In this document: piece by piece, positions 11,711-23,218 of the stretch
How positions within the stretch are numbered: position 1 is the first letter of the stretch
Layout of the letters: the number at the start of each line of letters is the position of its first letter
NCBI RefSeq assembly: GCF_027887165.1
Contig: NC_077234.1
Span: forward strand, 170,474,388 to 170,538,387
Reading direction: 5' to 3'
DNA: 64,000 bases
Source of the DNA: Monodelphis domestica
Lineage: Eukaryota; Chordata; Mammalia; Didelphimorphia; Didelphidae
The notes under the pieces: model-generated
Seen by the model: only the letters and a program-made list of their open reading frames with translations
What the model was told of the DNA's origin: nothing
Database searches by the model: none
Program-made: the position numbers and the translations under genes

Positions 11711-12813
11711 TGTAACCCTTAAAATTTCTTAGACTTATAAATGTTGGAAATTTCACCATTGGAAAATTTCATACTTGGAAAAAATTTCCTACTGATAGTA
11801 AGAACTCTATTGGAATGTGAACCCCCTTGGCATGGGAGGATCCTTCTCCTCCCTACTTAAGACTACTTTAGGACAGAAACCTTTTGCTAAACAATGGAAA
11901 AGGCTTTGACCTATGCTTAAGCATAGAACAGGAAGTTCTTTGAGTCATGATTGATTTTAGAATTGATACAATAGAGATACTTGGAATGACAGAACCAGGT
12001 CTTGGAACTTCCAATCTCCACCCTACTCAGAGTAACAGGATTTAGGAAGGGCTGCAGCAAAGGATCAAGATTTAATTATTTGAGAATATGACCTTCAACA
12101 GACATGTGCAAAGCCACAGACCTCTGGGCGGTCCTGGATTAAACTAGAACCACCATTGGCACAGGGGAGACATCGACAGTAATTGGTAGATGTGAAAACT
12201 GAGGGGAGGGAACTTAGATGGTTTCCTTAAAGATAGCGGGGTCTGAGGAGAGAGAGAAGAGGTTTTGCTTTGAGGACGTTGCTCTGAAGGAGGACTGAGG
12301 AGGGGTGGATGCTCTGAAGGAGTCTGAGAGGAGAGAGGTCCTGGAGGGAGAGCTCCTGGAGAGGTCTTGAAGAAGGCTGTGGAAAGAGAACTCAGGAGGA
12401 GTCAGGAGGAGAATTCTCTGGAAACATTTCTTGAAAGGAAGCTCTCTTGAAGGTGGAGCCTGAGGTTGGCATGAGAAGCCTTACCTAGAGAGATCTTGGG
12501 TGAGTGATAAAACCAACTGACTGATTTATTCATTCTTATTCCTTTCTTACTTTCTCTCTTTTTCTATTGATTAATCAGTGTATTATAAATTAAATTTCTC
12601 TATAAACCCAGTTGGCTTGGACATATTCATAAATTGGGAATATATTCCCTAGCGACCATCTTATATTTATATAAAATCAAGACACAGTAGAAAACATATT
12701 TCAGTGGTCATAATTGATTTCCCTTGCTCCCAAACATTTTAATTATCACAGTTTATGACTCCCACTCTCTTTTCTACAACTATTTGACGCTCAAAACTAT
12801 TTTAAATCTAACA
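11711..12813 (+). mobile_element. Solo LTR, family C, inserted in the retroviral tail
   Basis: 1,103 bp, starts TGTAACCCTT, ends TCTAACA. ATAG directly precedes (11,707-11,710) and follows it (12,814-12,817), a 4-bp target duplication as made by class I retroviruses. The uninterrupted target is visible in the sister tail near 18,549. A second member of the family is the 1,101-bp solo LTR at 48,860-49,960. It is younger than the retrovirus it sits in. Confidence 0.85.
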
Positions 12814-13283
12814 ATAGGGAAAAAGGAGAGTTGATACTCAATAAGTTAAAAGAGAGGGACAGAACAAGAGAAGATAAAACATAATAATAAGAGATTAAAG
12901 AATTTGTAATAGTGAAGAAGTTAGCATAAAGATTTGCAAAGTTACCATTGTTCAAATGTATCATTAAGATATTGTTACCAAGTACATTTAAGTCAAAATT
13001 GTTGCAAAATGTTCTGGGACAGTGATTCAAATATATCAACCCCATGGTAACTGAGAAGTTATTTACCCAAACTTCTTTTTCCCATAAAACTCCATCTTAG
13101 AATAGGTTTAGTTAGCGAACTTAAGTGTAAGAAATAGTTGAGAGAAAAGAGATTTTTTTCTTTTGGGGGGAGGATACAAAAACAGATAAAAAATATAGTG
13201 GCAAGAGCAGTAGCAGTAAATAACTTGTTTAACCCTGGTGTATTATCTGGATGACAAAACACACAAGACAAAAAAGGGAGACA
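12814..13283 (+). other. Retroviral tail 1, second part, ending in a polypurine tract
   Basis: Continues the non-coding tail after the solo LTR. The last bases (13,270-13,281) form a purine run, AAAAAAGGGAGA, immediately before an LTR start at 13,284. Polypurine tracts prime plus-strand DNA synthesis, so this marks 13,284 as the left edge of an LTR. 13,088-13,283 resembles 19,024-19,162. Confidence 0.6.
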
Positions 13284-14320
13284 TGTAACATAAGAGATAA
13301 TCCACATTGAGGAGAGAATAGTCTCTGACAGAGAATAACTGAAGAGAGAGTGGGGAGGGGGGAGCAAGAAGAAAAATAAACTGAGAATTCCAGGAGAGAA
13401 TCAGAAGTTTGGAGGTCCAACTGGCCACTCACTTCCAGCTGGGATCCTGAGGAGGGAGGTGAGTTTCTTAGGGTAGGAAGAAGACTGTCTCTCTCTGGAG
13501 AAATACTGTCTCTTCTGAACCCCTGGATACCTCTCACCCAACTCTCAAGGACAGTAGTCTAAAGTCCTCAGGGGATTTGTGGACTGGGACTTTTGAAGAG
13601 AGCCATCCACAGATCCCTACCAAGGAGTTCTCTTTATATTTCTCTTTCCCTTATCTGTCCCTGGACTTCTATATTCAAGTTTAGTCAGTTTAAGATTAGG
13701 GACTAAAGGCAGGTGGAAAGAAAGAGGAATCATGGATGAGAAGCCTTGAACCCTTAGACTTTGGAGGGTCAGTCTTCTCCAGGGGATAATTGCAGGGCTT
13801 CCTTCTTTACCCACTTTCCTACTTGATATCTGCCACCCCTTCCCTGCTTGAACACCAATAAATCACCTCACCTTGTTATTCAAAATTGAGATTTAGGTCT
13901 GGGCCGATCTCTAACCAATTTAGTAAAGGGTATTAAAGATTTAGGGAGGGTTACCCCTCTCCCCCTAAAGGGAGTTGACTTCTAGATCTTAGGGATTTAA
14001 GATTACCTGACCCAAGGAATTGACATCTCTTTTTGACAATTGGGTAGCCCTAAGATCCTGAAAGGGACTGACAGTTGATATCCCTGGGGGAAACAGACAT
14101 AGGAAATCACCATGCCTCTCAAGGCTCCTGGGGTGGGGGGCATCTTGTCATATCACTAAGCCTTCACTCTCTAGTCTTCTGCCTTCCATCTCCCAGAAAA
14201 TATTCTCTGGGGAGACTTTCTTCCCTTTCCTCAGAAGGATCCCTTCACTCTCTCAACCCCATTCCCTCTTTCTCTCCATCATCAATATTCCTTCCCTTAA
14301 TCCCTGCATTACAACCTATA
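13284..14320 (+). repeat. Internal LTR 2 of the retroviral cluster
   Basis: Starts TGTAACATAAG just after a purine tract; the right edge, near ACAACCTATA, is approximate. It carries CACCAATAAATCACC as a likely polyadenylation signal near 13,855. It is followed by leader DNA (GCCATCTTG near 14,365, as at 31,579) and then gag. It is clearly different from the outer LTRs and only distantly like the LTR at 19,163. Several open stretches inside it, up to 125 codons, are chance frames. Confidence 0.6.
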
Positions 14321-14459
14321 GAATCTGAGTCAACTGCCAGACTGAGTGGGAGTTGGGAGGTAGCCATCTTGACTATGGTGGCCCTACCTTGTCAAGAAGT
14401 CTACAACATAGAAGCTCACTCCAAGGGGTGGGAGTTGCTCTTAAACTGGTAGACTTAAA

Positions 14460-16140
14460 GACAGGTTAGAGGTTTTGTTTTTTTTTTCCTTCAGACAACA
14501 TAGTGAATATAAAGTTGCTTATAGTGATAGCATATCTGGCTATGTTAACCCTCTTTGGCTAATGGATTAATGACTTCATATATAATACAATACCTGATTA
14601 CCTTAATCCAATGCTACACCTATTTGACTTTTATGAATGGATTAAAGTTGAGGTAGGACAACTATAGTCATTTTTCCCAGTGGCATATGGGACAGTTATC
14701 TCCTTATGGCATCTCCTCACTTCTCTGAGAGCTTTGGTCAAAAAGATATTTGGAAAGAAGTCAAAGAACAGTGACAAACAAGCTCTGGTACTAGTGCTAA
14801 AAGAAATTGACAAAATGTATACAAGGAGTTGAGAGATAGCAAAGTCAATACATAGGAAACTACTCAAGAACAACTTAAAAGCACAGACAAGGCAAATGAC
14901 AAACAAAACACAGAAGGGACTGAGGGTGCAATCAAAATCCTACTGATACAAGACCACACAACTTTAAGGGAAGATTATAGGATCATGCACTTAAAGGCCC
15001 ATAAGCCAATGAAGGTTGCAGATTTGGAGGGCCTGAAGCATTGTATGCCCAATTTTTTCTTGAATCCTTACAAGTGCATAAAAGAGTTCAAATCTGCACT
15101 AAGACTGTATTATCCAACTTTTGCTGACATTGAGTTTCTTCTAGGGGAATTTTTACTTCAGCAGAAAAACAGCAATTTATACAACACACTAGGGAGGATC
15201 CACATCTTACAGCTTGGGCCCTGGAATACTCTGACCTGGAATTCTCACACAACCAGAACCTGACATTTATGTAAGGCACATGAAAATTTCCTTAAAAGCA
15301 TGCGGTCATTCACTGAGCATCCAGATGCATGGGGAAAATTCAAAAGAATGAAGCAAGAACTCACAGAACATCCCTCCCTCTATCTGGATCACCTGGTCAA
15401 AGTTGCAGAGACAATCTTGTGGTTCCCAGAACAAAGTAACCAAGCTGTACAACTTGTTCATAGGTAATTTATAAAGGGATGCACTCTAAAAATAAAGAAT
15501 TCTTTTAAGCAATTCTGTCCCAAGGACCTTAGGGAATCTGCCACATAGCTTTATAACACAATCAAGGAACAGACCAATAAGAAAGATGAACAAATCAAAA
15601 CAATTGAAAAAGGTCAATGCAATGTTCAAACAAAAAGAGATTGATGAAGTAAAAAAACCTGACAACTCTTAAAACATATAAACCAAGAGTGCAGTACCAG
15701 CAATCCAGGAAATCAAATGCAAAAAGGTACTTTTTATGTGGTAAGATCAGCCACATATTCAGATTCTGCCATCTGAAGGCTCAGATTGACCAGAAAAATA
15801 ACAAAAGGTCATATTTCAACAGCAACACCTACAGAAGCAATAGAAATAACACAACAAACAATAACCAGTTCCAGTGTTGTGATCATAATTGCAAGTCACA
15901 CATTCAAGCCTGGTCTTGGGTACAATGCAGTCTATGATTTCCCAGGGTGCCCGGCCAAACTATTCTCACATAGTTTCAAATTCTAACAAAAATTCCAACT
16001 TATGAAGCCAGGAAACAGCATTAACACTAAAGAGAATAGGCAAAAAGTGCAGAAAAGGTTGCAGCAAAAAAGAGACACTAGATGGAGAGTACTTAGTTAC
16101 TGAAATAAACTTTGGGGATAATAAAACAAAGGGAAAACCA
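14460..16140 (+). pseudogene. gag remnant 2 with zinc knuckle
   Basis: Holds a hydrophobic opening, a basic/acidic helical stretch, the capsid block (MHLKAHKPMKVADLEGL, then PTFADIEFLLGEFLL) and further capsid-like DNA, and ends with a nucleocapsid zinc knuckle around 15,735-15,775 (LCGKISHIFRFC). It corresponds closely in order to the gag at 31.7-34.2 kb. It is broken many times. Confidence 0.72.
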
Positions 16141-17420
16141 TAGAAAAACTTGAGGAGGAATAACAGTTGCAAAGACGGGATAGAGATCAAGAATAGGTTC
16201 TATGGAATAAAAAAAGAAAGAGATTGGGGCATAAAACGTATTAAAAATTTGACAAATCACTTGAAAACACACATGGAGAATGCATTAACATGCAATGACA
16301 GAGGAACTAAAGACTACAAAAGTGTAACAGTTACAGAAATAAACTTGCAAACATTCTCAGCACAAAGTAATAGTGAGCTTAAACATGAACAACACCATGC
16401 TACAGCAAAAGAAATACAGTAACAAAGGTGTTCTACAGACTTTGAAGTACATACTACAAAGGAAAATCATGAAATCAGAGAGAACTTAGCCAAAGAGTCC
16501 AGTGAAGTGGAAAAAGCAACAGCTTCTAGCATCCAAGCAGGCAGACCTCCAATACACTTGGTGTGAGGAAATGCTAAGGCAGATAGAAAGTCAATTGACA
16601 CAGGAATAATATCAAACCTCAATCCTGAAGTCAGAGTTCCAACCAAAAATATGTATAGAGATACTTGCAAGCAAAAGCATTATCCCAGTGTTAGTAACAG
16701 CAGTGTCAAGCTGATAAAACTTCAATGCAGCCTGGAACTAAAGCAATCTCTGAATGCTTAGGAAAAGAAGACATGGGAAAACCTAGAGACCAGTGTGAAA
16801 AAGCAGAGGAAAAGAACAGGATGAATTGTGGAAGAGAGACAACAGTGGGAGACACAGAGATTAATACTATACAATCTATCATGCCCATAAGCAAACCAAA
16901 CAACTCCATGTTTACCCAAGAACCACAAGATCATTTAAATACTTCAGCCATGTCATCTATCATACCACCTGACTAGAATGGGATGTATGAGCAATCATAC
17001 ATTCCCAATATACCTCACACAAATGCAAGTTCCGCAACAGTATATATCCTCAGTAGATACCTTGGTAACAATTCAATAAAGCACACACTTGAAAGCAGAG
17101 AAATCATTACTTGATCAAGAAGCAACATCAAGTTTAGCACAAGACACAAAGAATCCTACTAAATCCTACTGAATCAACACCTTTAAGTAGCAATGAACCA
17201 AACTGTGGCAACATGGAGATACTACAAAAGAACAAACAATGCAACATCAAGACTGTTGTCACACAGTATCCAAGAGTGTACAAACTAATGCAAATAGAAA
17301 CACAATCACAGTCAGAAACCATGGATCCAGAACAAACAGCAGCCAACTTGGATAATGAATGGGACTTGGGGAAAAATAGAAATACAACTCCAATGATCCC
17401 AGTGCACCAAAGCAATGAAA
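16141..17420 (+). pseudogene. Long linker between nucleocapsid and protease
   Basis: About 1.3 kb rich in codons for Asn, Lys, Thr, Ser, Glu and Gln, with no recognised domain. A similar low-complexity region lies at 34,970-35,716 in the second provirus. Typical gamma-like elements pass from zinc knuckle to protease within a few dozen codons, so this length is unusual. Whether it belonged to Gag or to a Gag-Pro readthrough product cannot be told. Confidence 0.5.
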
Positions 17421-17750
17421 ACATAGATCCTTCTGTACACTGTAAAGTGGGCAAAGAGTATTACCCAGATCTTATTGATACTGGTGTCTTAAAGACATTC
17501 CCAGAGGACAGTACAATTGTGGGGTCTGTCCAGATAAAAGGGGCAACTGGGACAATTAATAGGGTCCCCAAACTGAATTCCAAAATAGTGAAACTGGGAC
17601 CATTAAAAACAGACCACACATTTCTCCTAATGCCCACTTGTCCCTCAAATCTGCTTGGGAGGGGTTTTTTGTGTAGAGCAGGGCCAACCATAAAATGTGA
17701 CCAAACAGGAAATATCTATTTGCATCTACCCAATCTCTGAAGCATTATCC
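17421..17750 (+). pseudogene. Retroviral aspartic protease remnant
   Basis: The protease cleaves the viral polyproteins. The catalytic loop appears as DLIDTG, followed by a flap-like GATGTI and the C-terminal TCPSNLLGRGFL, which matches the PxxLLGRDxL signature of class I (gamma-like) retroviral proteases. The sister copy is at 35,740-36,015. Confidence 0.8.
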
Positions 17751-18040
17751 ATTACTATATTACTCAGCCAATTGGATGAGGAGCCAGAAGAAGGGAAGAG
17801 TGAAAATCCTATATTTGAAATTCCTAATGATATTCCAGAGGAAGTTTGGGCTAAACATTCTAATGATGTAGGGATCTTAAAGTCAGAAGAGGAGCAGAAA
17901 GAAGGAGAGATTTCAACAGGCAAGAAGTTAGACTGCCATCAAGATCTTAGACAACTAAAGGAGAAGAGAAAAAGAGGATCAAAAGAGGAAGAAAAGGGAC
18001 CTAAAATACCAAAAGAACTGTGCGAGCTGATATAGACAGC
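17751..18040 (+). pseudogene. Start of reverse transcriptase region
   Basis: The segment FEIPNDIPEEVWAKHSNDVG matches FEIPSEIPDEVWAKHLTDIG at about 36,170 in the second provirus, where the RT domain follows. Here the rest of pol is absent and the DNA passes into a non-coding tail. Confidence 0.7.
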
Positions 18041-18589
18041 TAAAACTTGGATCTATGCACATATAAGCATGAAGAGATAACAGGAGAATGACATGAGGTA
18101 AGGTGTGCTGAAAACAAGAGAAACCATTAACTTCACATTTTAGGGAAAATGCATAACAGCAAGATTGAAGCTGAGATAATAAGTAGACAGCTAGAAAAAA
18201 GGGACAAGCAACTCAGAGGTTAGTATATACATCTACCACAACATAAATAGAACACAGACACACCACAGACTGATTTATAAGGACTCCATGTAGATAAATG
18301 GGTGTTCACATTTGCAAGCTGCAAATATGGATATATGTCAATATTGAGTCCCATAAGTTAGTCTTAGTCAAATAAAAATATCTGCAGATTTTTCTGTTTG
18401 ACTAACACCAATGTAAGGATTATGTATGAATTATATATATGTAAATGTTGTACAAAGTATAAATACATGTACCATAGTTAAGAAATAACTATAGGCTTAA
18501 AGATAAGGTTATATAATGTAACATAACTAGCATGGGCATAGAAATGGGGAAAGCATAGCTCAGGGACTTAGGGAAAGTTTGTAACTAGC
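18041..18589 (+). other. Retroviral non-coding tail 2, first part
   Basis: No coding potential. Shares with tail 3 the block GGACTCCATGTAGATAAATG (18,280) versus TGACTCCACGTAAATAAATG (21,629), and with tail 1 the GGGAAAGCATAG block. Confidence 0.55.
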
Positions 18590-19015
18590 TACACAGAGAC
18601 TGATACACTGTGGTACAATCTAATGTAATGGACTTCTCCATTAGTGGCAATACAGTGATCCTGAACAACTTGGAGGGATCTACGAGAAAGAACACTATCC
18701 ACATTCAGAGGAAAAACTATGGGAGTAAAAATACTGAAGAAAAACAACTGATGATTATATAGGTCAAGGGGGGATATGATTGGGGATATAGACCATAAAG
18801 GAATATCCTAGTACAAACATCAATAGCCTGGAAATAAGTTCTGATCAAGGACACATGTAATACCCAGTGGAATTGTGCATGGGCAATGGGAAGGGCAGAG
18901 GGAGGGAAGAGGTAGGGCAGGGAGGAATAGAATATGATTGTTATAACCAAGGAATAATGTTTGAAATTGACCAAATAAAATTTAAAAAGATAAAAAACAA
19001 ACAAAAAAAGAAGTA
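18590..19015 (+). mobile_element. 5'-truncated L1 3' end
   Basis: Begins at the end of L1 ORF2 (ACACAGAGACTGATACACTG, coding TETDTLWYN) and runs through the 3' UTR to an A-rich end near 18,990-19,015. The same sequence occurs at 29,430-29,832 and, antisense, in the L1 at 1355. Typical 5' truncation. It interrupts the retroviral tail and so is younger than it. No clear target duplication was found. Confidence 0.85.
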
Positions 19016-19162
19016 GCTTTAGCTTAGAATAGAATAGAGGGGGTAAAATAAGAGAAGGATTTATTATTTTGGGGGTGGAAGTTAGATTTAGACCTTAGTA
19101 ATTTCCCATAAATTAATCCCAGTGTAACTTTTGGAAAGTCACACAAAACAAAAAGCTGGAAT
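19016..19162 (+). other. Retroviral non-coding tail 2, second part
   Basis: Resembles 13,088-13,283, including the CACACAAAACAAAAAG run before the LTR, which is probably a decayed polypurine region. Confidence 0.5.
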
Positions 19163-20125
19163 TGTAAGGGCAGGTTGCAAAGAGAAAGGTGGAATATTGA
19201 GAGAAGAGATGATTGACAGCAAAGACCATTGGTAGCAGAGGATGCTGGGAGAGAAGAACGGACATAGGGGATCTCTGAGAAGAATATGAGGCCTTCGAAC
19301 TGGGATCTTGATGAAGCAAGAAGCACTTTCTTTGCTGGAGATTTTGTCAAGAGCCAGTCTAGGATTTACCTGTGACTAGCCCTGAGACTTTCTAAAAAGT
19401 ATTTCAGCAACACTGTACCTTTGAGAACATCTAACCAGAGTGTTCAGACTCTTTGTTCCCAAGGGGATCATGGACTCTCTGCCTGACAGCTTGTCTCTCT
19501 ACCCTAAGCCTTTTGCACCTACTCTGATTATTCCTTGGCCCCAGTAGTATTATATAAAGAAAAAGAGAAATAGAGGGAAGGGAAGGAGAAACTCTGGTTT
19601 TGCTTGACAGATGCCAGAGCCCTGGACCTCTGGGATTAGAAATCAGGGACACAACCCAACTCCTCACCTATCCTTACATTTATTGTCTATTAAATAATAT
19701 AACTCACAGTCAGATTTATTCACATGGCTTATTCTAGGAGCTAAAGAAAAGTAACTTGTAGAGGCTACAGATCTGCCATAACAGAGTGCATATCAAGACC
19801 CCTTCCCCACTGAGTCAGAAGACTTGGGTGGAGGTTTATTCCTCTGACCACCTTGTGCAAGGGAATTTGGGGATACCTCTTACAACACCAAATAGGGGAG
19901 ACTTTCCTTCATCTCCCTAGTATGTCTTATAACAGGGGATCCCCAATTTCTTGAATAACACCCATTGTTAGCATAGCCCTGCAGCAGTGTAATTGAGGGA
20001 GAGTAGGAGTCATCCCATCAAGGTTCCTACCATTCAAAACCTTCCTCCTTCACAAAAAGCTCCCCTAGGCCATCATTTACCATCCTCAAATTAATAGCAG
20101 TGTCTGTTCATAAATTATTCTTACA
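19163..20125 (+). repeat. Internal LTR 3, family B
   Basis: 963 bp, starts TGTAAGGGCAGG, ends TTCTTACA. Family B members are also at 32,996-33,929 (934 bp) and 50,635-51,572 (938 bp). They share GGTGGAATATTG or close forms near the start, a GATTGACAGC block, and a late ACAGTCAGAT-type block after the polyadenylation region. The flanks GAAT and GAAC could be a decayed 4-bp duplication, so it may be a solo insertion rather than a true 3' LTR of the unit before it. Confidence 0.7.
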
Positions 20126-21102
20126 GAACCCAGGCTGTGATTGATATAATCCAGAGATTTTGGCTAGTATCCAGAATTTCATCAATTGCAATAAAAGTAT
20201 GTGGCAGATGTAGTATTTGTATGACATACAATCAAAGAGTGTTTAAAAAAAGAAAGGTCTTGGAAGTTGACCATTAGCTTCCACTCTATTTGGAAAGATA
20301 CACATTAATTTCATCACAATGCCAAAAAATAAAGGGTTTAAATATTGCCTAGTGATAGTTGACAGACTAACCAGATGGCCAGAAGTTTTTCCTGCTAGGA
20401 AAAATAATGCAGCATTCATAGTAAAAGTGCTATTAAAAGTGATAATCCCTAGGTTTGAAATTCAGATTGGGACTTGCATTTCTATCAATCCATTTTAAAG
20501 CAAGTTCATGAAAATTTGGGGATTAAAGCCACTTTTCCCACACCATGGCATCCACAGAACTCTGGACAGGTAGAAAGATTAAATCGAGAGGTCAAGACCT
20601 TAATCAGCAAGCTCTGTTCAGAAATGAATTTAAAATCGACTGAAATACTACCTCTAGAGCTTTTCTACAGTCAAACTCAACCAAGTGGGGATTTACATCT
20701 TTCTCCATTTGAAATGATGTATGACATCCTCCATTGCAAGCCCAAATGTGCAAACCTAGTTTTATTTTGATGTTAGCAAGAGATTGCCAGCTGTCAGTAT
20801 ATATAAAAGCACTACAAATTAGAATTAAAGAGCTCCATGAAATGGGTGTAATCCAAAAAAGAACATCTCTGGATTATTTGCTGTGTGATATAACACTGAG
20901 TGACAAAGTACATATAAAAACTTTTATAGAAAAACAGCTACTGACAAAAAAATGGGCAGGATGCTATGAAGTGCTATGCACAACTCCATCTGCAATAAAA
21001 GTCATAGGTAAAGATGCATGGGTTCACTGTTCCAATGTAAAACTCCAAATAGTTCACATAGATAGGAAAGATAAAAGTGAAAATAGAGATGAGCACAATT
21101 AA
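20126..21102 (+). pseudogene. Integrase remnant 2
   Basis: The zinc-binding part (IIQRFW, then CGRCSICMTYNQ), core opening VIVDRLTRWPEVFPARKN, the segment FPTPWHPQNSGQVERLNREVK with the conserved HPQ/GQVER signature of class I integrases, and a C-terminal part ending near 21,102 can be read. It parallels 9,440-10,730. Broken several times. Confidence 0.85.
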
Positions 21103-22381
21103 AATGAGAATGTAAATCAAACAGAAACAATAGAATTAGGAGATAGGGAGGTAGAAGTTCCTGAAAGTGATCCAGAAGTAGATGAAAGCTGAGATTCATA
21201 AGTCAAGTGTAGACAACTTGCATGTGTAAACAACTGGTAAAATGCTCATTAGGGGACATATCCAGGGGAGGATAAGAAGAAATGATAGAGATATACCAGC
21301 TGAGAGGAAAAGAGTGAAGGAAAACTGCAAGAACAGAAAAGAGACAAACTTTGGGTGCTGAAAAGGACAGCTGAGACAATTAACATGGCATATTTGTGAA
21401 TGAAGAGGACAGATTGTAAACAGGATTTATGCAATATACAATGTGGCAAAAACACATTCATAAACACACCTTCACTTGTTAACACATGAAACACTTCGTA
21501 ACCTGGAATTAAGAAAAGAATTACATCAGGCAACAGTAAAAAGTGATTTCTGAAGGTGGAGAGTAAGTATCACATGCAACATGGCACATAAAATAGTATA
21601 CACAATTCACAAAATCACATATTTTTGATGACTCCACGTAAATAAATGGGAGTACATATGATATATAGTTAGAATAGAAGCATAAGGTATTGATTGAATA
21701 GAAGGACCTCTATATCCTCTATTTGATTAATGTGAGAGCATAGACAGGATGAAAATGTATTTTGTAAATATATATAAACTTGTGTATATTATAACATACT
21801 TTCCTTTTAAATATATAAATTCTTATAATATTGTATCATATCTGTAGAAAGATCATGTACAGAATAGGATGAGAAACTTATTTCAACAATTTTGCAATAG
21901 AGTTAAGAATTAGTATGGAAGATAACAATGTTATTAGAAGGTTCAAAGTAGAATTTTAAACAGCATTTGCAGAGGTTTTTATTGAATGTGAAATTTTCTT
22001 CTGAAAGCTTAAACTAGAATTGTGCTTAATGGAAAAGTTTAAGAGTTCAATGCTCTATTATAGCAGTAGTCATAAACAGGAAATTTTATGTATTAGTTTA
22101 GTATTATAAGTAAAGTTAACATTTGCACTGGCATTGTTTATCTTTGTTTTATTATATTCCATAAAGTTGCACTTTGTAATTATTATGTAAACCCTACCCT
22201 CAACCTATGTCTTTCTTGGGAAAATCCTAGATTAAGAATAGTTAAATATGATATAGAGTAGCATAGACTAGATGGAGTTTCTTATTTGGGGGGATTAGAA
22301 TAGAATAGGTTAAGCTTAAAGGTAAATATCAAGATTCACAAAATTAAACTTAGTAAATTCAATGTAGTGAAAGGGGCCAAC
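21103..22381 (+). other. Retroviral non-coding tail 3 with polypurine tract, no envelope gene seen
   Basis: 1.3 kb from integrase end to the 3' LTR. No frame resembles an envelope protein (no signal peptide, furin-like site, fusion peptide or CX6CC motif in any frame read). GAAAGGGG at 22,369-22,376, six bases before the LTR start, is the polypurine tract. Confidence 0.6.
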
Positions 22382-23218
22382 TGAGAGATGGTATTTTGCA
22401 AAAGAAATGAGTTTGTAAGCAAGTGCCATAGAATGCGGTGGAGCAGGAAAGGTAGGAGAGAGCCTGATTGGAATCTTGAAGAGGGAAGGAGTTGAACTGC
22501 TAGCTTGGGGGAGTTGCTTGTGGACTCTGAGGAGAGAGCCAGCTCAGAGACCCCTACTCAAACCCTTGGAAGTAAAACTCACTTTTGCCAAGCATTTCCT
22601 ATCAAAACTGAGATCTGCATAATCCTGAAACCTTTCCTGTCACACTAAGAAGAACAAGACCAGAGAGAGCAGATTCTTGAGGGGTTTTCCCCTGGGATAG
22701 AATGAACCTCTCCTACTATCTGACTTCTCACCTGCTCCAACTAATACCTAGAGACTTATTTCCTTCATGGATTTAGCCTAGGATTAGACAGCATAGGAAA
22801 GAAATTCTAGATAGAGAGGAGTTTCAGATTGGCCTCAACTTTAGCTGAGGGCTAATAAGACTTACCATGGATGCTTGTTTCATTAGCTTAGGGAAACCTT
22901 ACATCCCTCTTTCCTGATCCTATCCCTGTTTTATTTCATACAAATAAATTATACATCACTGAGAAGCAGTCAGATCTATCACGCAGAGCCATAAGGAAGA
23001 GACACAGGTATTTGAGTTTTATCCTGGAGAGACAATTGACTGGTGTGAGCAAATTCCCAGTCAACCATCACTGAACTCTCTTCTCAGGTTAGCACTCTGT
23101 CTCTGGGAAGAACACCTTAAACAAGCTAGGTCATGTAAAACCCTAGTCAACTGTCTATACAGTCTCCTAAGGTGTTTTAATTCCCATTTTACAGTGTGCT
23201 TTAGTATCCCCTTTAACA
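22382..23218 (+). repeat. 3' LTR of the outer retrovirus
   Basis: Starts TGAGAGATGG and ends CTTTAACA. Partner of 7590-8413. Similarity is very high over the first ~575 bp and clearly lower over the last ~260 bp, which also differs by a short length change. Confidence 0.88.

Larger units (their letters stand above)
7590..23218 (+). mobile_element. Class I (gamma-like) endogenous retrovirus cluster, broken fossil
   Basis: Bounded by two closely matching LTRs (7590-8413 and 22,382-23,218). The left LTR is followed by a tRNA-Arg-like primer site and the right one is preceded by a purine tract, so the outer ends belong to one element. The flanks GCAC and ACAC may be a decayed 4-bp target duplication. 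Inside, in order: gag, integrase, non-coding tail (with a solo LTR at 11,711-12,813), LTR, gag, zinc knuckle, linker, protease, start of RT, tail (with an L1 tail at about 18,590), LTR, integrase, tail. At 15.6 kb with two of several parts it is a mosaic of at least two related proviruses. It is broken in well over ten places and cannot be active. The outer LTRs suggest the youngest event is a few to perhaps ten or more million years old. Confidence 0.85.

Noticed and set aside
13059-13537. Two 102-codon minus-strand open stretches
   Set aside because: Antisense to retroviral tail and LTR; low-complexity frames from purine-rich DNA on the other strand.
14075-14452. 125-codon open stretch
   Set aside because: Lies in LTR and leader DNA; proline/serine-rich chance frame with no domain.
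18590-19015. Part of the retroviral tail with special function
   Set aside because: Sequence equals the L1 ORF2 end and 3' UTR seen at 29,430-29,832, so it is an L1 insertion.
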